Numbered from the stretch's first letter, positions 1 to 11,623 are shown. The stretch: 64,000 nt of DNA from Nemertoderma westbladi (GCA_032718475.1 JAUCBJ010008197.1:1-64000), one strand, 5' to 3'. The notes: generated from the sequence alone by a model not told the origin. A program made the numbers and translations.

Positions 1-149
1 GATCATAAGGAGAGTGTTCAGTCTTACTGTTTTTTCTTGATACTTTGTGGTTATTGCTGTCTAAGCCAGAAACACCGGCATTTTTGGATAGATACTGCTG
101 TACCGTAAACTGCTTGAATTATCGAAAGTATAAACTGTTACCTAATCTC

Positions 150-910
150 ACGAACGAACTCACTGACTTAAATCACTCATCTCACCTTGATACTTTTAAT
201 TGCATTAATCATATTGTTTGTACTGTTATTTTACCGTCAGTTATTAATTGTAAATATTTGTTGATGGAAATATTGCTATTTGGATAATACGGATAAATCA
301 CCCAATTCCCAATTTTCTTGATAACACTACAGGTTAGAGAGACCGGCTATATATAACAATTGCGATTTATATTAATGTGGTGTGTATTGAATCCAATGTT
401 ATTTAGCAGACCCTACGTGAGTCAATTACTGCTCTCTTTATGTGTGATCAAATGTACTGACTGTCGGCAGAATAGTGTGTATGATTGTGATTGGTAACAA
501 AGTATTTCCTAAAGAATACGCTTTATACTTCAATCCCAAGCAGTATCGTTGCGTTTAGTATAAGTCATAGTTCTGTTTAAATAGATAAAGCGCCACGTCC
601 TAAAGGAACTGTTAATATTTCCCGAAAGCCAATAATACCTGTCAGAGATTAATTATTAACGATCTATCGAATAATACAGTAAGTTTACACTGCAACCTTA
701 CACTGTAATAATACAATTCAAGCATCCGAATTCAGTCTCCCGGGTGTAGATCCATCGGGTGAATGATCGCGCATGGGCTGATTTCGGCTAATGTTTTGCG
801 TATTAGCATAAATTATTGTCGTATGCTAAAGTGGTTTTAATTAACTAAAAGACATATAAAATTTGGCAGGTTAAACTGCTAAAGGTCTTCGAAAGCGCGA
901 ACAGGACGCG
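150..910 (+). repeat. Diverged relative of the BEL-2 5' noncoding region
   Basis: This stretch aligns by eye with 26228-26970 and with 49620-50360. The strongest shared blocks are around 587-620 (GCGCCACGTCCTAAAGGAAC and on into TGTTAATATTT) and 867-905 (GGCAGGTTAAACTGC, then AAGCGCGAAC). Between them the match is interrupted by many substitutions and small indels. Homology stops just after the second block in all copies. It has no supported coding frame. I infer an older member of the same repeat family, perhaps an LTR or leader remnant; its boundaries are approximate. Confidence 0.6.
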
Positions 911-1519
911 TCATAAATAATAACATGAGGGGATTCCCTGTTACTTTTCTTAATCTGTTATGCATTCGACGAGTAATTTAACACCATTGGTATAGCGTAA
1001 AAAAGGTATGCAATAATTGAATTATTAAATATAACAAATATAGAGAAGTTAAGAAATAAGATATCTGAGAAACATTGGATGTATGCAATTTTAATTTATT
1101 TCTAATAACAAATAAATGATGACAAAAGATGTACTTATTTCAATAATATTTTTTTCATATGCATAATTTTTTTTAAACCGTTCCAATTCAATTAATTTAC
1201 TATTACTTCGTTTTCGCGAGGGTGGGACAAACAACTAATCAGAAGACGTCAAGGTGCTAGAGCCGAGGCTAAACAACTAATAAGAACTACACTCGCGTTT
1301 TATAAGCTGAGCTTAATGAGAAACGACAAAAAGTGTACCAGATAGGGTCAACGTCGGCAAAACCTCCAACGGGGAATCAGTTATAAGCTACATTTAGCCC
1401 ACTCCCGACCAATCCGCGTCCGTTTCTTACCCACCGCTGAGAATCGTTCCGTTTTTTCGGCCTTTTTCTTGCCCCTTTAGCCCCCGGGGGGGGGCGAAGA
1501 TCTAGCCCCAGCCTTCGCG
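911..1519. other. Noncoding spacer, no feature recognised
   Basis: AT-rich DNA. The last 300 bases are less AT-rich and end in a run of G residues near 1487 just before the first minisatellite. No coding frame, RNA gene or repeat was recognised. Confidence 0.5.
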
Positions 1520-2789
1520 CTGTTAAATGTACAGTATATTACCAAGCGTCTTGGCCTGTTAAATGTACAGTATAGTACCAAGCGTCTTGGCCTGTTAAAT
1601 GTACAGTATAGTACCAAGCGTCTTGGCCTGTTAAATGTACAGTATAGTACCAAGCGTCTTGGCCTGTTAAATGTACAGTATAGTACCAAGCGTCTTGGCC
1701 TGTTAAATGTACAGTATAGTACCAAGCGTCTTGGCCTGTTAAATGTACAGTATAGTACCAAGCGTCTTGGCCTGTTAAATGTACAGTATAGTACCAAGCG
1801 TCTTGGCCTGTTAAATGTACAGTATAGTACCAAGCGTCTTGGCCTGTTAAATGTACAGTATACAGTAGTACCAAGCGTCTTGGCCTGTTAAATGTACAGT
1901 ATAGTACCAAGCGTCTTGGCCTGTTAAATGTACAGTATAGTACCAAGCGTCTTGGCCTGTTAATGTACAGTATAGTACCAAGCGTCTTGGCCTGTTAAAT
2001 GTACAGTATAGTACCAAGCGTCTTGGCCTGTTAAATGTACAGTATAGTACCAAGCGTCTTGGCCTGTTAAATGTACAGTATAGTACCAAGCGTCTTGGCC
2101 TGTTAAATGTACAGTATAGTACCAAGCGTCTTGGCCTGTTAAATGTACAGTATAGTACCAAGCGTCTTGGCCTGTTAAATGTACAGTATAGTACCAAGCG
2201 TCTTGGCCTGTTAAATGTACAGTATAGTACCAAGCGTCTTGGCCTGTTAAATGTACAGTATAGTACCAAGCGTCTTGGCCTGTTAAATGTACAGTATAGT
2301 ACCAAGCGTCTTGGCCTGTTAAATGTACAGTATAGTACCAAGCGTCTTGGCCTGTTAAATGTACAGTATAGTACCAAGCGTCTTGGCCTGTTAAATGTAC
2401 AGTATAGTACCAAGCGTCTTGGCCTGTTAAATGTACAGTATAGTACCAAGCGTCTTGGCCTGTTAAATGTACAGTATAGTACCAAGCGTCTTGGCCTGTT
2501 AAATGTACAGTATAGTACCAAGCGTATTGGCCTGTTAAATGTACAGTATAGTACCAAGCGTCTTGGCCTGTTAAATGTACAGTATAGTACCAAGCGTCTT
2601 GGCCTGTTAAATGTACAGTATAGTACCAAGCGTCTTGGCCTGTTAAATGTACAGTATAGTACCAAGCGTCTTGGCCTGTTAAATGTACAGTATAGTACCA
2701 AGCGTCTTGGCCTGTTAAATGTACAGTATAGTACCAAGCGTCTTGGCCTGTTAAATGTACAGTATAGTACCACGCGTCTGGGCCTGTTA
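1520..2789. repeat. 36-bp minisatellite, about 35 units
   Basis: Each unit reads CCTGTTAAATGTACAGTATA then GTACCAAGCGTCTTGG. Nearly all units are identical. Exceptions are the first unit (GTATATTACC), a unit with about 5 extra bases near 1860, a one-base deletion near 1961, a C-to-A change near 2525 and a degraded last unit. The unit contains an inverted repeat, CCAAG-CGT-CTTGG, and further dyads at TGTACA and GTAC/GTAC. Two minus-strand frames stay open because 36 is a multiple of three, but this is a by-product of the repeat. There are no spacers, so it is not a CRISPR array. Confidence 0.97.
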
Positions 2790-3772
2790 GGGGTTTGTCA
2801 TGGCGTCCTATTAATACTATGAAATAATAAAATGTTTTATTAAAGGACGTTGAAAAAAAATATCAAAAAATATGTTTAAATCTATGTCCACTAGGCCCCC
2901 TATAAAATCTTTCGATGTCTGTCCCTTCCAATAATGATGTTTCCGGTTAAATTACCCAGGGGGCACGTACACACTCAATAGCTAATGTTGTAATTGAAAA
3001 TTTCATCAGAATAAGACCCTCTCACAGATAGAATAATACTAACGTTACAACATTATATTGAATATATTAATTATTATTATTAGTGTTTGAACGCATCCTT
3101 CGTGCATTGTATATCAGGTTGTATAAATTCATTTCCGTGCGAGTGCAGTATATAATAATAATATCTCTCTATAACATAAAAGCAATATTATCGCCCGATT
3201 TTTATTGAGATTTAGATGCCAAACAGCCCCTGAGCTGACTGGAGTTTATAGGCGGACATTTGGATAATGGCTTTGGGAATGAAAAAATAATAAATCCTTA
3301 TAAATTATATTGGCAGGGATTAAAACGCATTAAATAATTTTGTGGTCAACATTCAAATGTTATCCGTTCTAACAAATATTATAACATACGTTATAACATT
3401 TGTTATAACATATTATAACACGGGTTCATACACCTCGAATCTGTATAAAATAATAAACATCAATTAATTAAAAATACATAATAATTTTATATCTATGAGG
3501 CGACAAGTATAAGTCAATTAAAAGCGTAAAATGGTTCGCAAAGAAGTAATTCCAATTAATTCAGAAATGCAGTATATTACGTAACTCATTGATAACAGAC
3601 AATAAATAAGCAATTTATATAACGTATTCGATAATTTAAACAAGGGAAGACAATAACTACATATTGAGGCGAGTAACGACTACGGTGCGAGCCTTAACGT
3701 AGCTCGATACCATCTGCCATCGTCGTCGAAATATTCTGAACGCTAATAATATTAAATGAAAATAATTAGACC
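2790..3772. other. AT-rich spacer between the two minisatellites
   Basis: Strongly AT-rich. It includes a run of related palindromic words (ATGTTATAAC-like) near 3370-3420. No coding frame or RNA gene was recognised. Confidence 0.5.
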
Positions 3773-5738
3773 AAACTTGGTACATCTGTATAACAACTTG
3801 GTACACACTTCTGTATAACAACTTGGTACACACATCTGTATAACAACTTGGTACACACATCTGTATAACAACTTGGTACACACATCTGTATAACAACTTG
3901 GTACACACATCTGTATAACAACTTGGTACACACATCTGTATAACAACTTGGTACACACATCTGTATAACAACTTGGTACACACATCTGTATAACAACTTG
4001 GTACACACATCTGTATAACAACTTGGTACACACATCTGTATAACAACCTGGTACACACATCTGTATAACAACTTGGGACACACATCTGTATAACAACTTG
4101 GTACACACATCTGTATAACAACTTGGTACATCTGTATAACAACTTGGTACACACATCAGTATAACAACTTGGTACACACATCTGTATAACAACTTGGTAC
4201 ATCTGTATAACAACTTGGTACACACATCTGTATAACAACCTGGTACACACATCTGTATAACAACTTGGTACACACATCTGTATAACAACTTGGTACACAC
4301 ATCTGTATAACAACCTGGTACACACATCTGTATAACAACTTGGTACACACATCTGTATAACAACGTGGGACACACTCTGTATAACAACCTGGTACACACA
4401 TCTGTATAACAACTTGGGACACACATCAGTATAACAACTTGGTACACACATCTGTATAACAACTTGGTACACACATCAGTATAACAACTTGGTAAACACA
4501 TCTGTATAACAACTTGGTACACACATCTGTATAACAACTTGGGACACACATCAGTATAACAACCTGGTACACACATCTGTATAACAACTTGGTACACACA
4601 TCTGTATAACAACTTGGTACACACATCTGTATAACAACTTGGTACACACATCAGTATAACAACTTGGTACACACATCTGTATAACAACTTGGTACACACA
4701 TCTGTATAACAACTTGGTACACACATCTGTATAACAACTTGGTACACACATCTGTATAACAACTTGGTACACACATCTGTATAACAACTTGGTACACACA
4801 TATGTATAACAACTTGGTACACACATCTGTATAACAACTTGGTACACACATCTGTATAACAACTTGGTACACACATCTGTATAACAACTTGGTACACACA
4901 TCTGTATAACAACTTGGTACACACATCTGTATAACAACTTGGTACACACATCTGTATAACAACTTGGTACACACATCTGTATAACAACTTGGTACACACA
5001 TCTGTATAACAACTTGGTACACACATCTGTATAACAACTTGGTACACACATCTGTATAACAACTTGGTACACACATCTGTATAACAACTTGGTACACACA
5101 TCTGTATAACAACTTGGTACACACATCAGTATAACAACCTGGTACACACATCTGTATAACAACTTGGTACACACATCTGTATAACAACTTGGTACACACA
5201 TCTGTATAACAACTTGGGACACACATCAGTATAACAACCTGGTACACACATCTGTATAACAACTTGGTACACACATCAGTATAACAACTTGGTACACACA
5301 TCTGTATAACAACTTGGTACACACATCTGTATAACAACTTGGTACACACATCTGTATAACAACTTGGTACACACATCTGTATAACAACTTGGTACACACA
5401 TCTGTATAACAACTTGGTACACACATCTGTATAACAACTTGGTACACACATCTGTATAACAACTTGGTACACACATCTGTATAACAACTTGGTACACACA
5501 TCTGTATAACAACTTGGTACACACATCTGTATAACAACTTGGTACACACATCTGTATAACAACTTGGTACACACATCTGTATAACAACTTGGTACACACA
5601 TCTGTATAACAACTTGGTACACACATCTGTATAACAACTTGGTACACACATCTGTATAACAACTTGGTACACACATCTGTATAACAACTTGGTACACACA
5701 TCTGTATAACAACTTGGTACACACATCTGTATAACAAC
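3773..5738. repeat. 25-bp minisatellite, about 78 units
   Basis: The unit is ACTTGGTACACACATCTGTA followed by TAACA. Variants include a 21-bp unit lacking ACAC (for example near 3774, 4125 and 4195), CTGGTAC for TTGGTAC, TTGGGAC, and CATCAGT for CATCTGT. Variants are concentrated in the left half; the right half, from about 5280, is almost perfectly homogeneous. The minus strand of the unit has no stop in any phase, so all three minus frames remain open for long distances and encode the same 25-residue Cys-rich repeat. This is a property of the repeat, not evidence of a gene. Confidence 0.97.
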
Positions 5739-7258
5739 TCATAGTAAAGTTTATAAATTAAACAAAGGTATATTGGGTGTGGTCTTCGCGCAGCACGTGT
5801 TCCTCAGAATGGGCATCGCGCAGTGACTCTCGTGCTGCTCGAAGGCTGCACGAAATGTAGAATTACAGAGAATAACCCTTAAGCTACCATAACCAAAGGA
5901 ATTCAAACAAACCACAAGAAATTATTATCAGTGTTAATAATTAATCGACATTGTTTGCTCATCTGAATCTGAACAGAGAATATCCAGAGAATATAATATA
6001 ATATTTCTTAAAACTGATACCGCTTCGTGATTTAGTTAGCAAGTAATAAGAATAATAAATGCACATTTAATAATCAAACAGTAAGCTAAGTAACCCTGGA
6101 AACAGTAAGCTTTATAGGTTCAGTAAGCTTTCATAGGGAAAACAAGAAGTTTAAAATCGATAGAGAATGGTAGAAGTTCTCGAACGAATATCATGATTTT
6201 AAATAATAATATAATGCTAATTGTTATTTATTTATATTTGTGTTTCATTCAGCGCAGCTTCGTTAAATTACTCCACGTCTAAGTAATGATATTATTATAT
6301 TACATATCTCGTCAAAATGTGAGGAAAATAAATTAATAATTGGATTCGGGTGGAATAGGAAGCTACGGGCTTTAAAATGGGTGATTCTCAATAAAAGTGG
6401 CCAAAATTGAAAATCATATTTCACATTGCTTCAAGTGTCCACAGAATTTGATCTAGTGAAGGAAATTTGATGCGGTAAAGTTTTTTAGAAAGTAGATAAT
6501 TTTATTATAAATAGTGGTCACGGCCAGCTTGTTAAGGTAATACACCCACGTAACGTAATCAAAGTTAATTTTCGAATGATTTCTCAAAAATGCATATTTT
6601 TGAACACTTGCCGCCTGTATTTTGTTTATACAACTCATACAGATGTAATGATATCATATATCATTGGAAAGCCGCAAAATTGTCCTATACAACCAAGTCA
6701 TTTATTCTATTGTCGACGTAATATTTATTGAGTAGGGGCATTTAAATAAAGTACAAGTTTGCTACAGTAAAAATTTTATGGGAAATGACTGAGAATTACT
6801 GGAGATACCCAGCATTGAAGTTCGTAAAGTTTGTTTGTTCACGCTAACTTGTCCCACTTATTATATGACATAATGCACTGCGAAAACGTTTTACATCAAT
6901 GTTGACTTTCTTACAAAGGATGAAACATAAGTAAATCATCTAATACTACAGGCAGGATTAAAACCGATGAATGGTTCTTATTATTTTTCATATTACACAC
7001 CGGGGCGAGCTTAACTTGTCCAGCCTGTAAATTGCCTGTAATATGTCCACTAATTACAGGCATAATAAATTTAGTCCCACAGACTACAGGAATGGATTGT
7101 CACATACCTGTAATCGAATTTGTACAAGTAACCCTATGGCATATCAAATGGTGGGAAATTCAATTATGCATAGTTATTATGATGTCATAATATTTGCCTT
7201 TTCCTCATTTTAAATGTGCACTGCCTTTTTGTCCTCACTGTTAGTACTGCAGTACTCA
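5739..7258. other. AT-rich noncoding DNA
   Basis: No supported coding frame. One arm of a 26-bp inverted repeat lies at 6381-6406. Positions 5768-5860 are less AT-rich with several CGCAG words but were not recognised. Confidence 0.5.
6381..6406 (+). repeat. Left arm of a 26-bp perfect inverted repeat
   Basis: Begins GTGATTCTCAATAAAAGTGG and ends CCAAAA. The exact reverse complement occurs at 10175-10200, 3.8 kb away. The arms point outward like terminal inverted repeats and enclose the MITE and the LINE-A fragment. No clear target duplication flanks the pair. Confidence 0.85.
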
Positions 7259-7268
7259 CAGTAGTAAT

Positions 7269-7465
7269 GGGTGAGTACAAAACAAAAACCAAAGACCTGC
7301 TGTACAAAACAAAGAGGTAAAGTCGCGTTAGGTCCCATTGCTATTTATTCGGAGCAGGTTAGTAAAGGAGCAGGTTACAGAGGCGTGTTGTGGGAACCAA
7401 AACAATAAACAAAAGTTAACACATGTGTTTTGTACTGGTCTTGAGTCTTTGTTTTGTACTCACCC
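7269..7465. mobile_element. MITE with about 45-bp inverted termini and 10-bp TSD
   Basis: The left end reads GGGTGAGTACAAAACAAA and the right end is its reverse complement. The similarity continues with small gaps for about 45 bases (ACC...AGACC, then GTACAAAACA). The element is flanked by identical 10-base words CAGTAGTAAT at 7259-7268 and 7466-7475, read as a target-site duplication. It is 197 bp long and has no coding frame. A 9-10 bp duplication suits Mutator-like (MULE) transposons, but the superfamily cannot be fixed without a database search. Confidence 0.8.
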
Positions 7466-7779
7466 CAGTAGTAATGTTAGCACTCACTGTTAATAATACT
7501 TAAACACAGTTAACATGGGTCCACGACGTCCAATAACGAAACCGAATCAGAAAAAGCTGAAGATAAGAAACTTTTAAGTATGAAAGAAAGACGATGCCGT
7601 AATCGCCAGGCAGTAGACCAGACCGATACCGAGAGAAGGTTAAGTCGTCGGGACTTCATGAGAAGCATAGTTAATGCCGTGCTTATACCAATTTAATGTG
7701 TAAAATTACAGGCGCAGACAATGTTAATTTGTTCGGTGTGAGAAATAAGGCAATTGTATATGAAATTGCATTACATTAT

Positions 7780-7917
7780 TGCACAGCTTCTACTAAATAA
7801 AGTGGAGAGGGCTGCTAAGGAGGTTGGATTGCATATAAATGCTACCAAGACCGAATTCATGACCTTTAATGTTGATGGAAACTTGACAACCATTGATAAT
7901 AATCAACTAAGGCAGGT
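7780..7917 (+). pseudogene. LINE-A reverse transcriptase fragment, left part
   Basis: This encodes the stretch just after the RT catalytic box of LINE-A, with residues such as LLLNKVERAAKEVGLHINAT. It matches the minus-strand LINE-A copy at 23330-23470. It is truncated at its 5' end and is cut after AAGGCAGGT by the LTR element at 7918. Reading resumes at 9578, so both parts belonged to one insertion. It cannot make a working enzyme because all upstream RT motifs are missing. Confidence 0.85.
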
Positions 7918-8432
7918 TGTTCGCGGCGGAACTACTGAACTGAGTAATCTGATGATGAACTGAAATATGTGAAATACTGTATCTGTATTCTAATTCTATT
8001 GAGAACAATAGTCTACGCCGCTAAACTATGTTCTATTTGGTTGATCGCTAATTCTGTCTGCATGGACTGATGGAAAAGGTTAAAGACAGTGGTGGTGTCA
8101 TCTTGCATTTTATTGGAAATGTACTAATTAATTACCGGTATCTAAAGTAAAGATCTATTAAGGCTGCAATGTCTGAATGTAAAAGAAAGTGCTGAATTCT
8201 GAATGAAGGAGTACTGAAGTAGGAAAGCGGAATAAGGCAGAAAAAGTAATAACCAAATTTGTGGGAAAAATGTTATGATTGAAATAGAATACAGAATGAA
8301 TCGGAAAGTCTGATGGTTGAGCTTTATATATACGGTCTGAATCTGAATGCTGATTGGTTACTCTATTCTGAGACATACTGTACAGTATGTCGAGTAAATA
8401 TATTTATTGAAAAAGGCATTTCGCCGATGACA
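7918..8432. repeat. Left LTR of the TRIM-like element
   Basis: 515 bp, starting TGTTCG and ending GATGACA, followed at once by the interior (GTCCCCCCTAC). Its last 385 bases recur at 9193-9577. Confidence 0.75.
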
Positions 8433-8601
8433 GTCCCCCCTACAATTTATGGCGAACATTTTCGCAATAAATTGGATTGAACTACGTGGCGAAATGTTAC
8501 ATGTTTATTTTATTTAATTTTAATTCTGTAGGGATATAATATAATTTTTTTTTATTTAATTAGGGTGTGTATTATTATAAATTGAATCATATTTAATTGA
8601 C

Positions 8602-8760
8602 TGGACGTACAAAGGGCACATATAGGACGTACAAAGGGCACATATAGGACGTACAATTAAAAGTATGGATTAAAACCATACAAAAGGGCACATATAGGAC
8701 GTACAAAGGGCACATATAGGACATACAATTAAAAGTATGGATTAAAACCATACAAAAGGA
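8602..8760. repeat. Short tandem repeat in the TRIM interior
   Basis: A 22-bp word, GGACGTACAAAGGGCACATA plus TA, is repeated. Two longer blocks follow that each contain AATTAAAAGTATGGATTAAA and ACCATACAAAAGG. The array sits between the two LTRs. Confidence 0.85.
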
Positions 8761-9192
8761 GAAAGGGGAGAACCATTACTTTTATATTATTTTTAATTTA
8801 TTTTATTAGTGTGAATTTACTCACACATACATATAGTTATATATAGTATATAGTATATAGTATATAATTTGAATTTTATATTTTAGATGTTTTAGAGGTA
8901 CCAATCAGTACTAAAATAAGACCAATATGATTTTTTTTTGAAAGGGCAGAAATCAAAACAAATCAAAAAGAAAAATATTGAAAAAAGGAAAAATAATGTT
9001 TAAAAAGAAATTTTGATATGCATCCTAAGTAGATCGATAGACTCGCGCAGGTATTATATACCGTCACCAAAATTGCACCGCATCTATATATAAATGAGTT
9101 AAATGATATTACGGACGGACAGGCACAGAGTTTAAAGAATATGCTTAACATACGACTGCGGAATGTCTGATGTCTGATGGATGGTGGAATGT

Positions 9193-9577
9193 CTAATTCT
9201 GTCTGCATGGACTGATGGAAAAGGTTAAAGACAGTGGTGGTGTCATCTTGCATTTTATTGGAAATGTACTAATTAATTACCGGTATCTAAAGTAAAGATC
9301 TATTAAGGCTGCAATGTCTGAATGTAAAAGAAAGTGCTGAATTCTGAATGAAGGAGTACTGAAGTAGGAAAGCGGAATAAGGCAGAAAAAGTAATAACCA
9401 AATTTGTGGGAAAAATGTTATGATTGAAATAGAATACAGAATGAATCGGAAAGTCTGATGGTTGAGCTTTATATATACGGTCTGAATCTGAATGCTGATT
9501 GGTTACTCTATTCTGAGACATACTGTACAGTATGTCGAGTAAATATATTTATTGAAAAAGGCATTTCGCCGATGACA
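9193..9577. repeat. Right LTR of the TRIM-like element, 5'-truncated
   Basis: 385 bp matching 8048-8432 without length differences. The first 130 bp of the left LTR have no counterpart before 9193, so this LTR is truncated or rearranged internally. Confidence 0.8.
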
Positions 9578-10155
9578 CAGGTCGATGACTTCCAGTACCT
9601 TGGATCATGGATAGAGAGTAGCAAAAAGGACATAGAAGTTAGGAAAGCAAAGGCTTGGGTAGCTCTATCAAAAATGGATACCATCTGGAAATCAGATCTC
9701 TCCAGGCACCTGAAGACTAAGTTCTTTCGAGCCACAGTGGAAAGTGTATTTTTATACGGGGGTGAGACCTGGACACTGACTAAATCACTTGAACAACGAA
9801 TTGATGGTTGCTACACAAGACTACTAAGGGCAGCCCTAAACATCAGCTGGAGACAACACATGACAAACGCCGAGCTTTATGGTACAATACCACCTGTATC
9901 AACCACCCTCTGTGAACACAGATTAAGATTCAGTGGGCACTGCTGGCGAAGTAAAGACTAGGTCATACCAGATCTACTTTTCTGGCAACCAACTCATGGA
10001 AAGCGTAGTCGTGGACGACCGGCCATAACATATATAGATCAACTTGAAAGGGATACTGAACTTGGGAGAAACGAAATTGCGACAACTATGGAGAATCGGA
10101 AAGCCTGGAAGGATCTCATTTCCACTGTCCGAGTTCGCTCGACCTAGTAGTAGTA
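9578..10155 (+). pseudogene. LINE-A C-terminal region and 3' end
   Basis: The C-terminal part of the LINE-A ORF2 follows the LTR insertion, with the block DDFQYLGSWIESSKKD, then LYGGETWTLTKSLEQRIDG, then a C-terminal HRLRFSGHCWRSKD block typical of the tail of many non-LTR RT proteins. A stop follows SKD at 9959, but related coding (the GRRSRGRP-type tail near 10000) continues in the DNA. The element ends at GAGTTCGCTCGACC followed by a short TAG repeat, so its 3' terminus carries trinucleotide repeats instead of poly(A). It is a dead 3' fragment. Confidence 0.8.
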
Positions 10156-10174
10156 GTATATGACAGGACATGAG

Positions 10175-10200
10175 TTTTGGCCACTTTTATTGAGAATCAC
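10175..10200 (-). repeat. Right arm of the 26-bp inverted repeat
   Basis: Exact reverse complement of 6381-6406, starting 20 bases beyond the TAG tail of LINE-A. Confidence 0.85.
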
Positions 10201-11129
10201 AATTTAATTTAATGTTAATTAAAAAATAACTGAATTAAAAAACTAAACTAAAACTAAACAAAATTTGAATGAATTGTATTTATATTATATATATATATAT
10301 CTCAATCACTGTTACCGTTATCAGTATCACATACACGGATTATATGAACGACTTTTTTACTATTTTTATGTGATTGATATATTAAGAATGGTTAAAGGAT
10401 TTCCTCTCATCTAGTTGGAATGGTAATTAATATAAGAAAACGAAATCACCTACATAAATACCGCTATAAATCTATCTGTTTATATATATTAATTAATAAC
10501 CCCAAGATTTACTGGCTGACACAAAATGAAAATAATATAATAACTAAATAGCACATAACTGGAGAAAAATACCGCGATATAACTTCTTAAAAGAAATTAA
10601 TAATCAGTAACAACTTAGATAACCAAAAATGGAATATCTGATTAAAACAAAAAGCACAAAAAGCAGCCAATAATTAAATATTATGCGATGATATATTTTG
10701 TATGTATTTTCTTCAAGGGAAGTTTTACATGAAAACAATTTTTTCTAGTTGTAAAAGTAAAAGTACAGAAATTATAACATGTTATGTCCTGATCTGTGAT
10801 CTATTTCGATAAGACGCCATTTGGAATGGGGATAAATAAATTATATAACTTGACTTTCAAGTTATACGATCTGTGATATATCATGCCTACTATGAAAACT
10901 GAGTATGGAGACTAGGATAGGGGTAGTTTTGTAAACTATTTTTTAACAAAATATGGCACTTTCATGTGTTTTGTAGGTTTTTGTATACCACTGGAATGAA
11001 AAATATTCCGTGTAGAAAGATATTTAACAAATCTTTTATGAAAATTTCAAACAATTACCGTTTTTTAAAAGTTTTATGGATGTTTGAGATATAATTTAGC
11101 GTTTATAAATTACATGACTGTTGAAAGTT
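10201..11129. other. AT-rich noncoding DNA
   Basis: No coding frame, RNA gene or large repeat was recognised. A short TA dinucleotide run lies near 10285-10300. Confidence 0.5.
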
Positions 11130-11214
11130 GAAAAGTGCTGTGTCGTGGTGAAAAGTGCTGTGTCGTGGTGAAAAGTGCTGTGTCGTGGTGAAAAGTGCTG
11201 TGTCGTGGTGAAAA
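11130..11214. repeat. 20-bp tandem repeat, four units
   Basis: GAAAAGTGCTGTGTCGTGGT is repeated four times without change. A fifth unit begins but diverges (GAAAATTGCG). It lies about 400 bp downstream of the SH3BGRL-like gene, which is on the minus strand. Confidence 0.95.
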
Positions 11215-11623
11215 TTGCGAAAACTGATGTCATTTTATCAAACAACAAAATATTAAAGACAGAAATAAAATTATTTTCAAAAATTTTATCAATTGTTAAT
11301 AATCTAAAATAAAAATAAAATTGCTTTCAATCTGGATAATACTTCCCTTAGGTTCCGAAATTCGGCATCGTGATTTAGCCGTGTAGTTTTTTGCATTGTC
11401 GATATAATTTATGTAGAATACGCTGAACCGGGCAATCATGAGATTTTATAATCCTCAGTTAAAATTGTAGGCTATTGGATGTCGGAACCGGCGATAAATA
11501 AAAGGCATTATGATAAACGTATAACCAAAACATATTCACTATGCAAAATGAGTAATTTATAAACTCTATATATATATACGACGACTGGAATTGCCAGCGG
11601 AGTTTTACAGCCTAAAGTTGGAA

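Larger units (their letters stand above)
7918..9577. mobile_element. Small noncoding LTR retrotransposon (TRIM-like) inside LINE-A
   Basis: The element starts TGTTCGCGGCGG and ends GCCGATGACA, giving TG...CA termini. The 5-base word CAGGT flanks it at 7913-7917 and 9578-9582, a target-site duplication. The left LTR is 7918-8432. The right LTR keeps only its last 385 bases (9193-9577), with no length difference from 8048-8432 and no mismatch seen. The roughly 760-bp interior has no coding frame. I infer a non-autonomous LTR element mobilised by another family; the strand is not determined. Confidence 0.8.

Noticed and set aside
45-287. 80-codon plus-strand frame at the left edge
   Set aside because: No motif, AT-rich composition, and it overlaps a region with repeat homology; a chance frame is likely.
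1477-2773. Long minus-strand frames repeating a 12-residue motif
   Set aside because: They are a by-product of a 36-bp minisatellite whose length is a multiple of three. Two frames are open at once and codon use shows no sign of selection.
1520-5738. CRISPR arrays
   Set aside because: Units are head-to-tail with no unique spacers, and the DNA is eukaryotic.
3657-5742. Cys-rich 25-residue repeat proteins on the minus strand
   Set aside because: The 25-bp unit has no stop in any minus phase, so every frame is open and encodes the same peptide. Variants do not respect codon phase.
8158-9521. Two identical 72-codon minus-strand frames as a duplicated gene
   Set aside because: They lie in the two LTR copies of the TRIM-like element and merely reflect the repeat.
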